Below, one piece after another: positions 13,525 to 20,357 of a DNA stretch of 35,983 nt. The stretch's first letter is position 1. Each line of letters starts with the position of its first letter. The position numbers were made by a program, and so were the translations under genes. The notes beneath the pieces were generated by a model. The model was not told where the DNA came from and did no database searches. It saw only the letters and a program-made list of their open reading frames with translations. This stretch comes from Patescibacteria group bacterium (lineage in GTDB: Bacteria; Patescibacteriota; Microgenomatia; UBA1406; GWC2-37-13): NCBI GenBank assembly GCA_023381015.1, contig JAMCTE010000036.1, forward strand, positions 1 through 35,983. The letters run 5' to 3'.

Positions 13525-14178
13525 ATGAAAAACTTTCTGACCGTCGTTATCATTTTAGTATTGCTTGGCGTCGGCGGCTACTTTTATCTCAAATCAAAAG
13601 GCATGGTGCCTAAAGCGCCGATAGCAATGACAGGCACTAGCTCCGCCGGTAGCGTTTTCACTTCGATCAAGGATGCCCTTTCCAAATCGTTAAGTTTGAA
13701 ATGCACCTATAAGGACGAAAAAGGCGTCGAGACGACTACCTACCTGAAAAACGGCGCCATCAGGGTAGTGATGACCAATACCGAAACCAACCAACCTAAT
13801 AACGTCATCATGAAAGACAAAAAAATGTACATGTGGGACGACGCGACAAAAGCCGGTTTTGTCTATGCCGTCACTACTCCCGAGAATGTTTCCCCTGTTC
13901 CGACCGAGGCAATCAGCGGCACGGCTCAACCGGAAAAGTCTACCGGAGACCAGCAGCAAGAATCCCTCTTGACGCAAATCAACAAATTCAAGAATGCCTG
14001 CAAGCCCGACGTGATTGCCGATTCCATGTTTGCCGTTCCGACCGACGTCAAATTCCAGGACATGAATGCTTTGCAGAACGAAATGATCAAAAACCTGCCT
14101 AAAGTTCCCCAAGGGACCAGCGGGCAAAACTATCAAGACTATATCAACCAGATGAAACAGCAAGGTGCCGGACAATAA
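13525..14178 (+). CDS. Membrane-anchored exported protein of unknown function
   Basis: The chosen ATG (13525) gives a 217-residue protein that begins with MKNFLTVVIILVLLGVGGYFYL, a typical single anchor or uncleaved signal. A start further upstream would lie inside the promoter. The outer part has a two-Cys pattern, LSLKCTYKDEKG and KFKNACKPDVIADSMF, which could form a disulfide. Between them are strands KNGAIRVVMTN and DKKMYMWDDATKAGF, reminiscent of beta-rich DUF4412-type domains. The tail is Gln/Gly-rich. The function is unknown. Confidence 0.7.
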   Translation: MKNFLTVVIILVLLGVGGYFYLKSKGMVPKAPIAMTGTSSAGSVFTSIKDALSKSLSLKCTYKDEKGVETTTYLKNGAIRVVMTNTETNQPNNVIMKDKKMYMWDDATKAGFVYAVTTPENVSPVPTEAISGTAQPEKSTGDQQQESLLTQINKFKNACKPDVIADSMFAVPTDVKFQDMNALQNEMIKNLPKVPQGTSGQNYQDYINQMKQQGAGQ

Positions 14179-14190
14179 ACAAAGAATCAC

Positions 14191-14220
14191 TTGACAAAGT
14201 AAACAATCGTTCACTAAAAT
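14191..14220 (+). promoter_or_regulatory. Promoter of the Y-family polymerase operon with LexA-like box
   Basis: TTGACA (14191-14196) and TAAAAT (14215-14220) are 18 bp apart, with the first ATG 9 bases later. Between them lies TAAAC-AATC-GTTCA (14200-14213), close to the Gram-positive-type LexA box CGAAC-N4-GTTCG (AAC and GTTC conserved). A repressor there would block polymerase, as expected for an SOS gene. Confidence 0.45.
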
Positions 14221-14229
14221 ATTCTCTAT

Positions 14230-14490
14230 ATGCTAGAGAAGGTCTTTGAAAAAGTGAGCGTCTTGAGTCTATATAACCACGAAAAAAACCGGTTCATCCC
14301 CTACAAGATGCGTTGGCGCCTCCGTGATTATTTCATCAAACGCCTTGCTTACCACCACAAAATCCGCGAAGGCAGGAATCTTTTCCATATCTTTTATGTC
14401 AGCGACGGCAACCTCGATTTCAAAATCCGCTTCGACGCGGAAAGTTTAAATTGGATTCTCGAGGAAATTTCCGATGGATCTGCCAATTAA
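14230..14490 (+). CDS. Small protein of unknown function preceding dinB
   Basis: The 86-residue product is basic in its first half (KNRFIPYKMRWRLRDYFIKRLAYHHK) and strand-rich later (NLFHIFYVSDGNLDFKIRFD). No membrane segment or known motif is visible. Its end overlaps dinB by 17 bases, so the two are translationally coupled and under the same putative LexA-controlled promoter. By position it could be a polymerase accessory or SOS-related factor, but this is inference from context only. Confidence 0.65.
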   Translation: MLEKVFEKVSVLSLYNHEKNRFIPYKMRWRLRDYFIKRLAYHHKIREGRNLFHIFYVSDGNLDFKIRFDAESLNWILEEISDGSAN

Positions 14491-15706
14491 TCAATCGCCG
14501 CCGCACCTGATGCACATCGACCTAAACTCCTGCTTTGCTACCGTCATTCAACAAGCCAATCCCCACCTGCGTGGCAAGCCATTGGTGATTGCCGCCTATC
14601 CGACGCCGGGCGGCTGCATCCTGGCGCCGTCGATCGAAGCGAAAAGATTCGGGATCAAAACCGGTATGCGCGTCAAAGACGCTCAAATTCTCTGTCCCGA
14701 AGTCGTCGTCCGAGAAAACGACGTCGACCTGGTCCGCGACGCCAGCAACCAATTCATAAAAATCTGCCGTGACTATTCGCCGGACGTGACGCCCAAATCG
14801 ATCGACGAGGTGGTAATCGACTTTTCCTCGACAAAAACCTACTGGAAAAAAACCCTGGAGGAAATCGGCTTAGAAATAAAAAAAAGGTTCCGCGCCGAAA
14901 TCGGAGACTGGATCTCCTGTAACGTCGGCATCTCGACCAACCGGACTTTGGCAAAACTGGCCTCATCCCTCCATAAACCGGACGGCCTTGACGTCATTGA
15001 TTTTCATAACATGGGAAGCGTCTATTCGTCAATCACTCTGACCGACTTTCCCGGCATCAACGTCAGATATGAGATGCGGCTCAACGTGGCCGGCATCTTC
15101 ACGGCCAATGATTTTTTTTCGGCCAGCGAAAATACGTTGAGAAAAATCGTTTTCAAGAGCATCAACGGCCACTACTGGTATCTCAGGCTGCGGGGCTATG
15201 AAGTCGACGACTATAAGAATGAAAGAAAAAGTTTCGGCCAAGAATACAGTTTAAAAGAGAAAACTGCCGATCAGGAAAAACTGGCGGCTTTGCTGATGAT
15301 GTTGACGGAAAAAATGGGAAGAAGGTTGCGCGCCAGCGGACAAACCGCCTCCGGCATCCACCTCGGCCTTCTTTACGATGGCTGGAGCTTTTGGCATCAG
15401 GGAAAAAAATTTAAGGAGCATCTCTATGCCACCGGCGAGCTTTTTAAAAAAGCGATGATTCTTTTCAAAAATCAACCCGGTCAAAAAGTTGTCAAAAAAA
15501 TATCAATCACCTGTTTTGATTTAAACCCTGTGAATAATATTAATCTTGGCTTGTTCGAAACAGATTATGAAAAAAGGATAAAAATTTCAAAAGCCGTTGA
15601 CAAAATCAATGATCGTTATGGAGAATACGTAATTTCACCTGCCCTAATGATACGAAGTAAAAAGGTCGTCCTTGATCGGATCGCTTTCGGAGGTCTAAAA
15701 TCCTAA
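14474..15706 (+). CDS. dinB: Y-family translesion DNA polymerase (DinB/Pol IV-like)
   Basis: The 410-residue product has the Y-family palm and finger signatures: HIDLNSCFATV (metal ligand D16, steric-gate aromatic F21), CILAPSIEAKRFGIKTGM, and KSIDEVVIDFS with the catalytic pair D111/E112. A little-finger domain makes up the last third (GHYWYLRLRGYEVDDY onwards). It extends primers past damaged bases at the cost of accuracy. A Shine-Dalgarno GAGGA (14461-14465) lies 8 bases before ATG 14474, supporting this start. It is second in a two-gene operon and overlaps the converging LUD gene by 12 bases. No C-terminal clamp-binding motif was clearly recognised. Confidence 0.92.
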   Translation: MDLPINQSPPHLMHIDLNSCFATVIQQANPHLRGKPLVIAAYPTPGGCILAPSIEAKRFGIKTGMRVKDAQILCPEVVVRENDVDLVRDASNQFIKICRDYSPDVTPKSIDEVVIDFSSTKTYWKKTLEEIGLEIKKRFRAEIGDWISCNVGISTNRTLAKLASSLHKPDGLDVIDFHNMGSVYSSITLTDFPGINVRYEMRLNVAGIFTANDFFSASENTLRKIVFKSINGHYWYLRLRGYEVDDYKNERKSFGQEYSLKEKTADQEKLAALLMMLTEKMGRRLRASGQTASGIHLGLLYDGWSFWHQGKKFKEHLYATGELFKKAMILFKNQPGQKVVKKISITCFDLNPVNNINLGLFETDYEKRIKISKAVDKINDRYGEYVISPALMIRSKKVVLDRIAFGGLKS

Positions 15707-16351
15707 GACTTCGTTGACGAAAATCAAAGTCGTCCTTCCTTTTAGAGGCAAAGCTTCTTTAGCAAAAATCAAAATCTTATTGACCGAACTACTCGGCCAG
15801 CCATAGGCTTTTTTGACCCTTTCCGTTTCCAAAGGCAGGCTGTGTTCATAGATTCGCTTGATCCCGGCATCGATATCTTTGACGATTTTTTGCGTACCGA
15901 CTACCCAGATGACGTGATTGGCTCCGTAAGCGTAAGCCGGCAGTTGGCTTCCGGAAGCCGAGGCAATCAACACCTGTCCCTGCTCGGTCACGGCGTGGAC
16001 GCTGCCGATGGCGAAATCAGGAACGCTCCTTAACAGTTTCATTTCTTTTCCCTGGGTATTTTTGTCAAGAGAAAAAACTTTTTTCCTGATCGAAACGTAT
16101 TTGCCCGATTCGTCTATCTCCGCCAGCAAACCGACCGATTGTAGTGTCATTGAAGAAGACACCATCACTTCCGATCCTTGAGGGACTAACTCTAGAACCT
16201 TGTTTTTCGCTTCGGCGCCGCTGGCGACAAAGTGGGTATCGATGTTATTATTTTTTAACGCGGCGATCGTCGCCTCGACGCTTCCTTTGTCGGCCAGTTT
16301 TGACCATTGATCCTCCAATTGATTTTCCATAAGATTAAATATCTTACTCAT
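15695..16351 (-). CDS. LUD-domain protein (LutC/YkgG-like)
   Basis: The 218-residue protein matches the LUD (DUF162) family. It has AALKNNNIDTHFVASGAEAKNKVLELVP, the SSSMTLQSVGLL segment, DFAIGSVHAVTEQGQVLIAS, and GANHVIWVVGTQKIVKDID. The family includes LutC of the lactate utilisation complex, but LutA and LutB are absent here and many stand-alone members have no known role. ATG 16351 gives MSKIFN; an alternative is ATG 16330 (MENQLED). The 3' end overlaps dinB by 12 bases. Confidence 0.85.
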   Translation of the reverse strand: MSKIFNLMENQLEDQWSKLADKGSVEATIAALKNNNIDTHFVASGAEAKNKVLELVPQGSEVMVSSSMTLQSVGLLAEIDESGKYVSIRKKVFSLDKNTQGKEMKLLRSVPDFAIGSVHAVTEQGQVLIASASGSQLPAYAYGANHVIWVVGTQKIVKDIDAGIKRIYEHSLPLETERVKKAYGWPSSSVNKILIFAKEALPLKGRTTLIFVNEVLGF

Positions 16352-16401
16352 TGACAAATAAAAAATCAACTATTACTATATAAGTATAAGTTATTCATAT
16401 T

Positions 16402-16884
16402 ATGGAGGATAAAAACAAACAATACGGTTACGGAAAAAAGTCTTTTTGGCAGTGGTTAGTTATTTATATAATAATCGGAGGAATTATCTACGGATTGGTT
16501 TATTACTTTGTTACCGTAAAGAGGGGTGGCAGTTACAGCTACGCACCAAGCAGTGGTTCATCCATGGGTAGTTCTCAAGCTCAGACGTCAAACCAAACTC
16601 AATCGCCTGTTAAAAATCAATCCAGTATTATTTTGACAAGTGCTGGCTTTTCGCCGGCTGTTTTGACTATAAAAGCAGGCGCGACCGTAACATGGACAAA
16701 CAAAAGCGGCAGTGATGCTGCGGTTAATTCTAATCCTCACCCTATACATACTGATTATCCTCCGCTTAATTTGGGCAGTTTTTCAGACGGCGGCACTCTT
16801 AGTTTGAAGTTTGACAAGCCTGGTACTTACGGCTACCATAATCATCTGGATCCAAGTGAAAAAGGAACAATCGTTGTTCAATGA
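16402..16884 (+). CDS. Membrane-anchored cupredoxin-like protein lacking type 1 copper ligands
   Basis: The 160-residue protein has one membrane segment (about 17-37), a Ser/Gln-rich linker (about 42-74) and a C-terminal cupredoxin beta-sandwich (about 75-160). Visible pieces are FSPAVLTIKAGATVTWTN, HPIH (113-116), and the C-terminal loop GTYGYHNHLDPSEKGTIVV. In ordinary plastocyanin-like proteins that loop supplies Cys, His and Met. Here the aligned positions look like N147, D150 and E153, so a standard blue copper site is unlikely. H113, H116, H146 and H148 remain and could bind metal another way. No Shine-Dalgarno sequence precedes the ATG. Confidence 0.82.
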   Translation: MEDKNKQYGYGKKSFWQWLVIYIIIGGIIYGLVYYFVTVKRGGSYSYAPSSGSSMGSSQAQTSNQTQSPVKNQSSIILTSAGFSPAVLTIKAGATVTWTNKSGSDAAVNSNPHPIHTDYPPLNLGSFSDGGTLSLKFDKPGTYGYHNHLDPSEKGTIVVQ

Positions 16885-16885
16885 G

Positions 16886-17194
16886 TCATCTTTTCCATAA
16901 AGATTGACTCAAATCGACTTTTCCCTTAGCAAACATTACTCCTTCTTCGACGAGCATTATTCTTTTTTTGGCTATCCCACCAACAGCCGAATAGCCTGTC
17001 AGCGACCCGTCGCTCGCCACCACCCGATGGCACGGGGTTCGCGGCGCATCAGGATTAACACGCATCAATCCTCCGACCGCGCGGGCGGCTTTTTTGTTTC
17101 CCGATAACTTCGCCAATTGACCATAAGTGACTACTTTGCCTTTCGGCACCTGACGGAGAATTTTATAGACGGTTTCCCGAAATGAATTTTTCAT
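16886..17194 (-). CDS. MGMT-family alkyltransferase-like protein (C-terminal domain only)
   Basis: The 102-residue protein is the DNA-binding and active-site domain of O6-alkylguanine-DNA alkyltransferases without the N-terminal domain. It shows VPKGKVVTYGQLAKLSG, AARAVGGLMRVNP (recognition helix region) and PRTPCHRVV with acceptor C55. Because the Cys is kept, it is not of the Cys-less ATL type. It could repair alkylated guanine by transferring the alkyl group to itself. Its start overlaps the quinone oxidoreductase stop by 4 bases (ATGA), so the two are coupled. Confidence 0.9.
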   Translation of the reverse strand: MKNSFRETVYKILRQVPKGKVVTYGQLAKLSGNKKAARAVGGLMRVNPDAPRTPCHRVVASDGSLTGYSAVGGIAKKRIMLVEEGVMFAKGKVDLSQSLWKR

Positions 17195-18129
17195 TTGATG
17201 GCAACGATAACTTTCCCTCTCGGGTGGCCTTGTTGTTTATAAAGATAGGCTTCCTTTACTTGGTCGACGTCAAAGACTCTGTCGACTTCGGGTCTGACGA
17301 TTCCTGACTCGGCCAATTGGCGGACCCGGTCCAGATGAGTAGTATCCGTCTTGGTGTTGATGGCGATACCAATGATTCCGTACTGTTTTGCCAAGCCCTG
17401 ATCCGGTTGACCTTTCATCGAAGCTAGAACTCCGTTTTTCTTTAAGACCAGGAAAGATTTCTCCATCACTGGCCCGCCGATCGTGTCGTAGACGGCGTCG
17501 TAACTTTTTAGCTTTTCCTCGAACTTTTCCTTGTTGTAGTCAACAATTTCATCGGCTCCCAAATTTTTGACGAACTCGATGTCTTTTTCCGAAACCGTCG
17601 TCGCCACATAAGCGCCGATCGACTTGGCCAACTGGATAGAAAAACTGCCGATGCCTCCGGCGCCGCCATGGATCAGGATTTTTTGGCCCTTTTTTAATTT
17701 TATTTCATCCTCCAAGGCTTGCACCGCACTCGAACCGACTAATGGCAATGAGGCGGCCTGGATAAAATCGAGATTTTTCGGCGCCGGCGCCGTGCTGGAA
17801 ACCGTGACGCTCGCTCTTTGAGCCAAAGCACCGGAGTTGCCGTTGAGGATTATGGCCGTACCAAAAACTCTATCGCCCTCCTTATACTGATTGACTCCTT
17901 CTCCCAATCTGGCAACTACTCCGGAAAAATCACCACCCATGGTCAAAGGAAAGTTTTGTTTTATGTAATCTTTGACCAAACCTTTCAAGATAAAAAAATC
18001 AAACGGGTTGATGCCAACGGCTTCAATGCCGACTAAAATTTGACCCGGCTTCAACTGCGGTTCGGCCGCAGAACTGTTGACTTCTAAAACTTCAGGATCC
18101 CCATAACGATTGATCTGAACAGCTTTCAT
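17191..18129 (-). CDS. NADP-dependent quinone oxidoreductase-like MDR protein
   Basis: The 312-residue medium-chain dehydrogenase/reductase has the zinc-free quinone-reductase layout. It has an N-terminal GroES-like domain (VGINPFDFFILKG, GGDFSGVVARLGEGV, YKEGDRVFG) and a Rossmann domain with the glycine motif HGGAGGIGSFSIQLAK. GADEIVDYNKE and a C-terminal HPRGKVIVAIK follow. No catalytic or structural zinc cysteine cluster is visible. Such enzymes reduce quinones or enones with NADPH in the cytoplasm. It is the upstream partner of the MGMT-like gene, with the two genes overlapping by 4 bases. Confidence 0.9.
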   Translation of the reverse strand: MKAVQINRYGDPEVLEVNSSAAEPQLKPGQILVGIEAVGINPFDFFILKGLVKDYIKQNFPLTMGGDFSGVVARLGEGVNQYKEGDRVFGTAIILNGNSGALAQRASVTVSSTAPAPKNLDFIQAASLPLVGSSAVQALEDEIKLKKGQKILIHGGAGGIGSFSIQLAKSIGAYVATTVSEKDIEFVKNLGADEIVDYNKEKFEEKLKSYDAVYDTIGGPVMEKSFLVLKKNGVLASMKGQPDQGLAKQYGIIGIAINTKTDTTHLDRVRQLAESGIVRPEVDRVFDVDQVKEAYLYKQQGHPRGKVIVAIK

Positions 18130-18254
18130 ATTAATTCGAATAAACTTTTAATTTTTTTAACTAACTAATACTAAGAGTATAGCAGTTAAATATACTCCAA
18201 ATCAAGATAATTATCGTGTATAAATATAATTAGTTAATAATTTCCAAATTTATT

Positions 18255-18638
18255 ATGACGGGTTACGTCGACAATATTGAAAAACTTACCGAAGACAACG
18301 GTTTTTTCCGGCAAGTGTTATTTACCGGACAGCATCAACAGTTGGTCGTCATGTCGCTCCTTCCCAACGAAGAGATCGGCATGGAAGTCCACGAAATCAC
18401 CGACCAATTTCTGAGAATAGAGACGGGCGAAGGAAAACTGATCATGAACGGTGAAGAAAAGATCGTCAAGGCAGGCGACGCCATCATCGTCCCGGCCGGA
18501 ACCCAGCACAACGTCATCAATACCTCATCGTCGATGCCGCTAAAGCTTTATACGGTCTATTCGCCGCCGCATCATAAGGACAAAACCGTCCACAAAACAA
18601 AAGCCGATGCCATGGCTGACAAAGAAGACCATTTATGA
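18255..18638 (+). CDS. Cupin-domain protein
   Basis: The 127-residue cupin has motif 1 as GMEVHEITDQFLRIETGEG and motif 2 as GDAIIVPAGTQHNVIN. In motif 1 the usual first His of HxHx4E is Glu (EVHxxxxQ), so the probable metal set is Glu/His/Gln/His. This EVHxxTDQFxRxExGxG form is a recognisable, widespread subfamily of unknown substrate. A TATAAT (18225-18230) lies 24 bases before the ATG. The end YSPPHHKDKTVHKTKADA is typical for the subfamily. Confidence 0.88.
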   Translation: MTGYVDNIEKLTEDNGFFRQVLFTGQHQQLVVMSLLPNEEIGMEVHEITDQFLRIETGEGKLIMNGEEKIVKAGDAIIVPAGTQHNVINTSSSMPLKLYTVYSPPHHKDKTVHKTKADAMADKEDHL

Positions 18639-18690
18639 TCTGGCTCAAATAAGATTGCTATTTACCGGTAAGACTGGCCGTCAACAACGA

Positions 18691-18885
18691 TTACATTTTC
18701 AACATTGTCAATACCTTATAAAGCAACAACGCCGGCCAGACAACGGCCTTTAAAATCGCCAGCACGAAACCTTGGAAACCATGGGCGTGTTGCAAATAGT
18801 AGACGGCGGCGCCTACGAAACCCAATCCATATACGGCGCTCGACGAACCGCCGCAACCTTTTTTCCATTCTTTGTGACCAAACAT
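18691..18885 (-). CDS. Small CPR-type membrane protein (CGGSSSAVYGLG family)
   Basis: The 64-residue protein has a short basic head (GHKEWKKGCGG), a central hydrophobic stretch (SSAVYGLGFVGAAVYYLQHA), and a second one (FVLAILKAVVWPALLLYKVL). The CGGSSSAVYGLGxxGAAVYY core followed by VVWPAxLxY recurs, as far as I recall, in Patescibacteria genomes, so I take it as a real gene. Two membrane helices are likely; the function is unknown. It starts 14 bases after the NDT-like stop and probably shares its transcript. Confidence 0.75.
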   Translation of the reverse strand: MFGHKEWKKGCGGSSSAVYGLGFVGAAVYYLQHAHGFQGFVLAILKAVVWPALLLYKVLTMLKM

Positions 18886-18899
18886 ATTTTTTGGCTGCT

Positions 18900-19361
18900 T
18901 TATTGCAAGCTTTTTTTAATGTTTAACAACCTGTCCTCTAATTTTTTCAGTGCTTTATCGATCGTCGAATAAGCAATAATATCGATTACGGCCGGGTTGC
19001 CCCTCAAAAGGCGGGAAACCTTCCTTTTCTCCAATTTTTCCTTTTCGCACATTATAATGACCGGAATATTGCTTTGATTGGCCATCTCGACTTCGATCCC
19101 TCCTCCCCAGGACGGCTTTATGGCAACGGCGATTAAAAGCGATGTCAGATCGCAAAGCTGGTGTCTTTCCGCCTGATCGACCTCTTGAGGAGTATATGAC
19201 GCATTCTTGATCGGGTCGTAGTGTTCGTGAGGAACGAACGCTCGCTGTCCAAGCACTTTGCCACAGACGTCGGCAATTTGTCCATAAAAAAGTTTCGTCT
19301 TCTCCTGTTCTTCCGGCAAAAGTTCGGTCAGAGGGCCGCAGAGATAAGGTGTTTTTTTCAT
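18900..19361 (-). CDS. Nucleoside 2-deoxyribosyltransferase-like protein
   Basis: The 153-residue protein has the NDT-superfamily layout: N-terminal PYLCGPLTELLPEEQEK, then RAFVPHEHYDP, DLTSLLIAVAIKPSWGGGIEVEMA with the Glu typical of the active-site helix, and a C-terminal IPVIIMCEKEK strand. The superfamily cleaves or transfers N-glycosidic bonds of deoxynucleosides and nucleotides. Whether this one salvages nucleosides or sanitises modified nucleotides is not visible. A TATAAA ends 6 bases before its ATG, inside the end of the upstream DMT gene. Confidence 0.75.
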   Translation of the reverse strand: MKKTPYLCGPLTELLPEEQEKTKLFYGQIADVCGKVLGQRAFVPHEHYDPIKNASYTPQEVDQAERHQLCDLTSLLIAVAIKPSWGGGIEVEMANQSNIPVIIMCEKEKLEKRKVSRLLRGNPAVIDIIAYSTIDKALKKLEDRLLNIKKSLQ

Positions 19362-19367
19362 CTTACT

Positions 19368-19373
19368 TTTATA
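19368..19373 (-). promoter_or_regulatory. -10 box of NDT-like gene, leaderless spacing
   Basis: The minus strand reads TATAAA (19373-19368), ending 6 bases before ATG 19361. It overlaps the stop codon of the DMT transporter gene. Confidence 0.45.
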
Positions 19374-20229
19374 AAGAAATCATGATTAATCCGGCGATGA
19401 TGCCGGCGATGCCCAGATACTGGTTTCGTTTTATTTTATCTTTCAAAAATACTTTCGCCAAGATGATCGTCACCAAAGCATAAGCGCTGCCGATCGGAGC
19501 GACGATTGAAGCATAAGATCCAGAAGTGCCGATAGAAAAAGTGAAAAAAGCTCCCATGTCGAAAAAACCAATCAGCAATAGCAATCCCCAAGGAAACTCC
19601 GTTTTTGCCGGTACGAACTTTTTCTTGGAAAACAAAATAAAAATCGACAAAAATATCAAGAGAAACAGTCGGAAAAGGAAAGCCGGCAGGAACCAGCCGA
19701 TCTCCTTTGTCAACGAGGCCAGAAAAAACAGTGCCACTCCCCAACTGAACATCGCTATCAATCCTTCCTGGACTCCGACCAACAATTTTAATTTTCTGTT
19801 AGAAATCAGCTCCTTGATGTTGACCGATACCAAAACAATACCGAGGGCTATTAAAACGATCGCTAAAATCTGGTTTAACTTCAAGACTTCGTTGAGAAAA
19901 ATCACTCCAAGGATCGCCGTCAACAAACCCCAGGAAGCGCCGATGGCACTGACCATCGATACCTGACCTTTGGCTAAGCCCCGGTAAAAAGACAGATAGG
20001 CAACGATTTGCAATAGGGCTATCAATATCAACTGGGGAAGATAATGAAAAATGGAAGCTAGAGGAAATGGCACCGGTTTGATCAACAGATAAATGATTCC
20101 AAGTATAAACCCGAAAATCTGCATCCAAAAAAGAACGACGACGTTCTCCAATTTTTTGTTGGCAACGGCAGCCAAAAAAATCGCCACTCCCCAAAGGCCC
20201 ATCGTCGCCAATCCCATCAAAATTCCCAT
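19369..20229 (-). CDS. EamA/DMT-superfamily transporter
   Basis: The 286-residue protein has ten hydrophobic segments in two EamA-like halves. Half one includes SFYRGLAKGQVSMVSAIGASWGLLTAILGVIFLNEVLKLNQ, and half two includes YASIVAPIGSAYALVTIILAKVFLKDKIKRNQYLGI. Both end in the family pattern of a Pro/Gly-rich helix, an acidic residue and a short basic loop. These exporters or importers handle small metabolites; the substrate is unknown. A perfect TATAAT lies 6 bases before its ATG. Confidence 0.85.
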   Translation of the reverse strand: MGILMGLATMGLWGVAIFLAAVANKKLENVVVLFWMQIFGFILGIIYLLIKPVPFPLASIFHYLPQLILIALLQIVAYLSFYRGLAKGQVSMVSAIGASWGLLTAILGVIFLNEVLKLNQILAIVLIALGIVLVSVNIKELISNRKLKLLVGVQEGLIAMFSWGVALFFLASLTKEIGWFLPAFLFRLFLLIFLSIFILFSKKKFVPAKTEFPWGLLLLIGFFDMGAFFTFSIGTSGSYASIVAPIGSAYALVTIILAKVFLKDKIKRNQYLGIAGIIAGLIMISL

Positions 20230-20235
20230 ATGATT

Positions 20236-20241
20236 ATTATA
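20236..20241 (-). promoter_or_regulatory. -10 box of DMT transporter gene, leaderless spacing
   Basis: The minus strand TATAAT (20241-20236) ends 6 bases before ATG 20229. It overlaps the stop codon of the AHSA1 fragment. Confidence 0.5.
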
Positions 20242-20350
20242 CTCTTATCGCTCTTTCAAATATTTTTTTAGTGGTCCAAATCTTCCAACCCTCATTAATT
20301 TCATCGCCGACATCGTCGGGAACGTTGGTATGAAACAAGGTGACTATCAA
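20237..20350 (-). pseudogene. Remnant of an AHSA1/SRPBCC gene (C-terminal end only)
   Basis: Between the MFS and DMT genes the minus strand encodes 37 residues ending in TAA: LIVTLFHTNVPDDVGDEI, then NEGWKIW and a short tail. Leu-Val-x-HTNVPD...GW is the C-terminal strand and helix of activator-of-Hsp90-ATPase-like (SRPBCC) proteins. An intact relative lies at 28127. The roughly 100 upstream residues of the domain are absent, because the MFS gene occupies that place in another frame. The start shown is just the first in-frame TTG. A deletion remnant is the likely reading. Confidence 0.6.
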
Positions 20351-20357
20351 GGGTAGT

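Noticed and set aside
18160-18240. TTAACTAA...TTAGTTAA repeat arms upstream of the cupin gene at 18255
   Set aside because: The arms are short, AT-rich and about 60 bases apart, which is expected by chance in such DNA.
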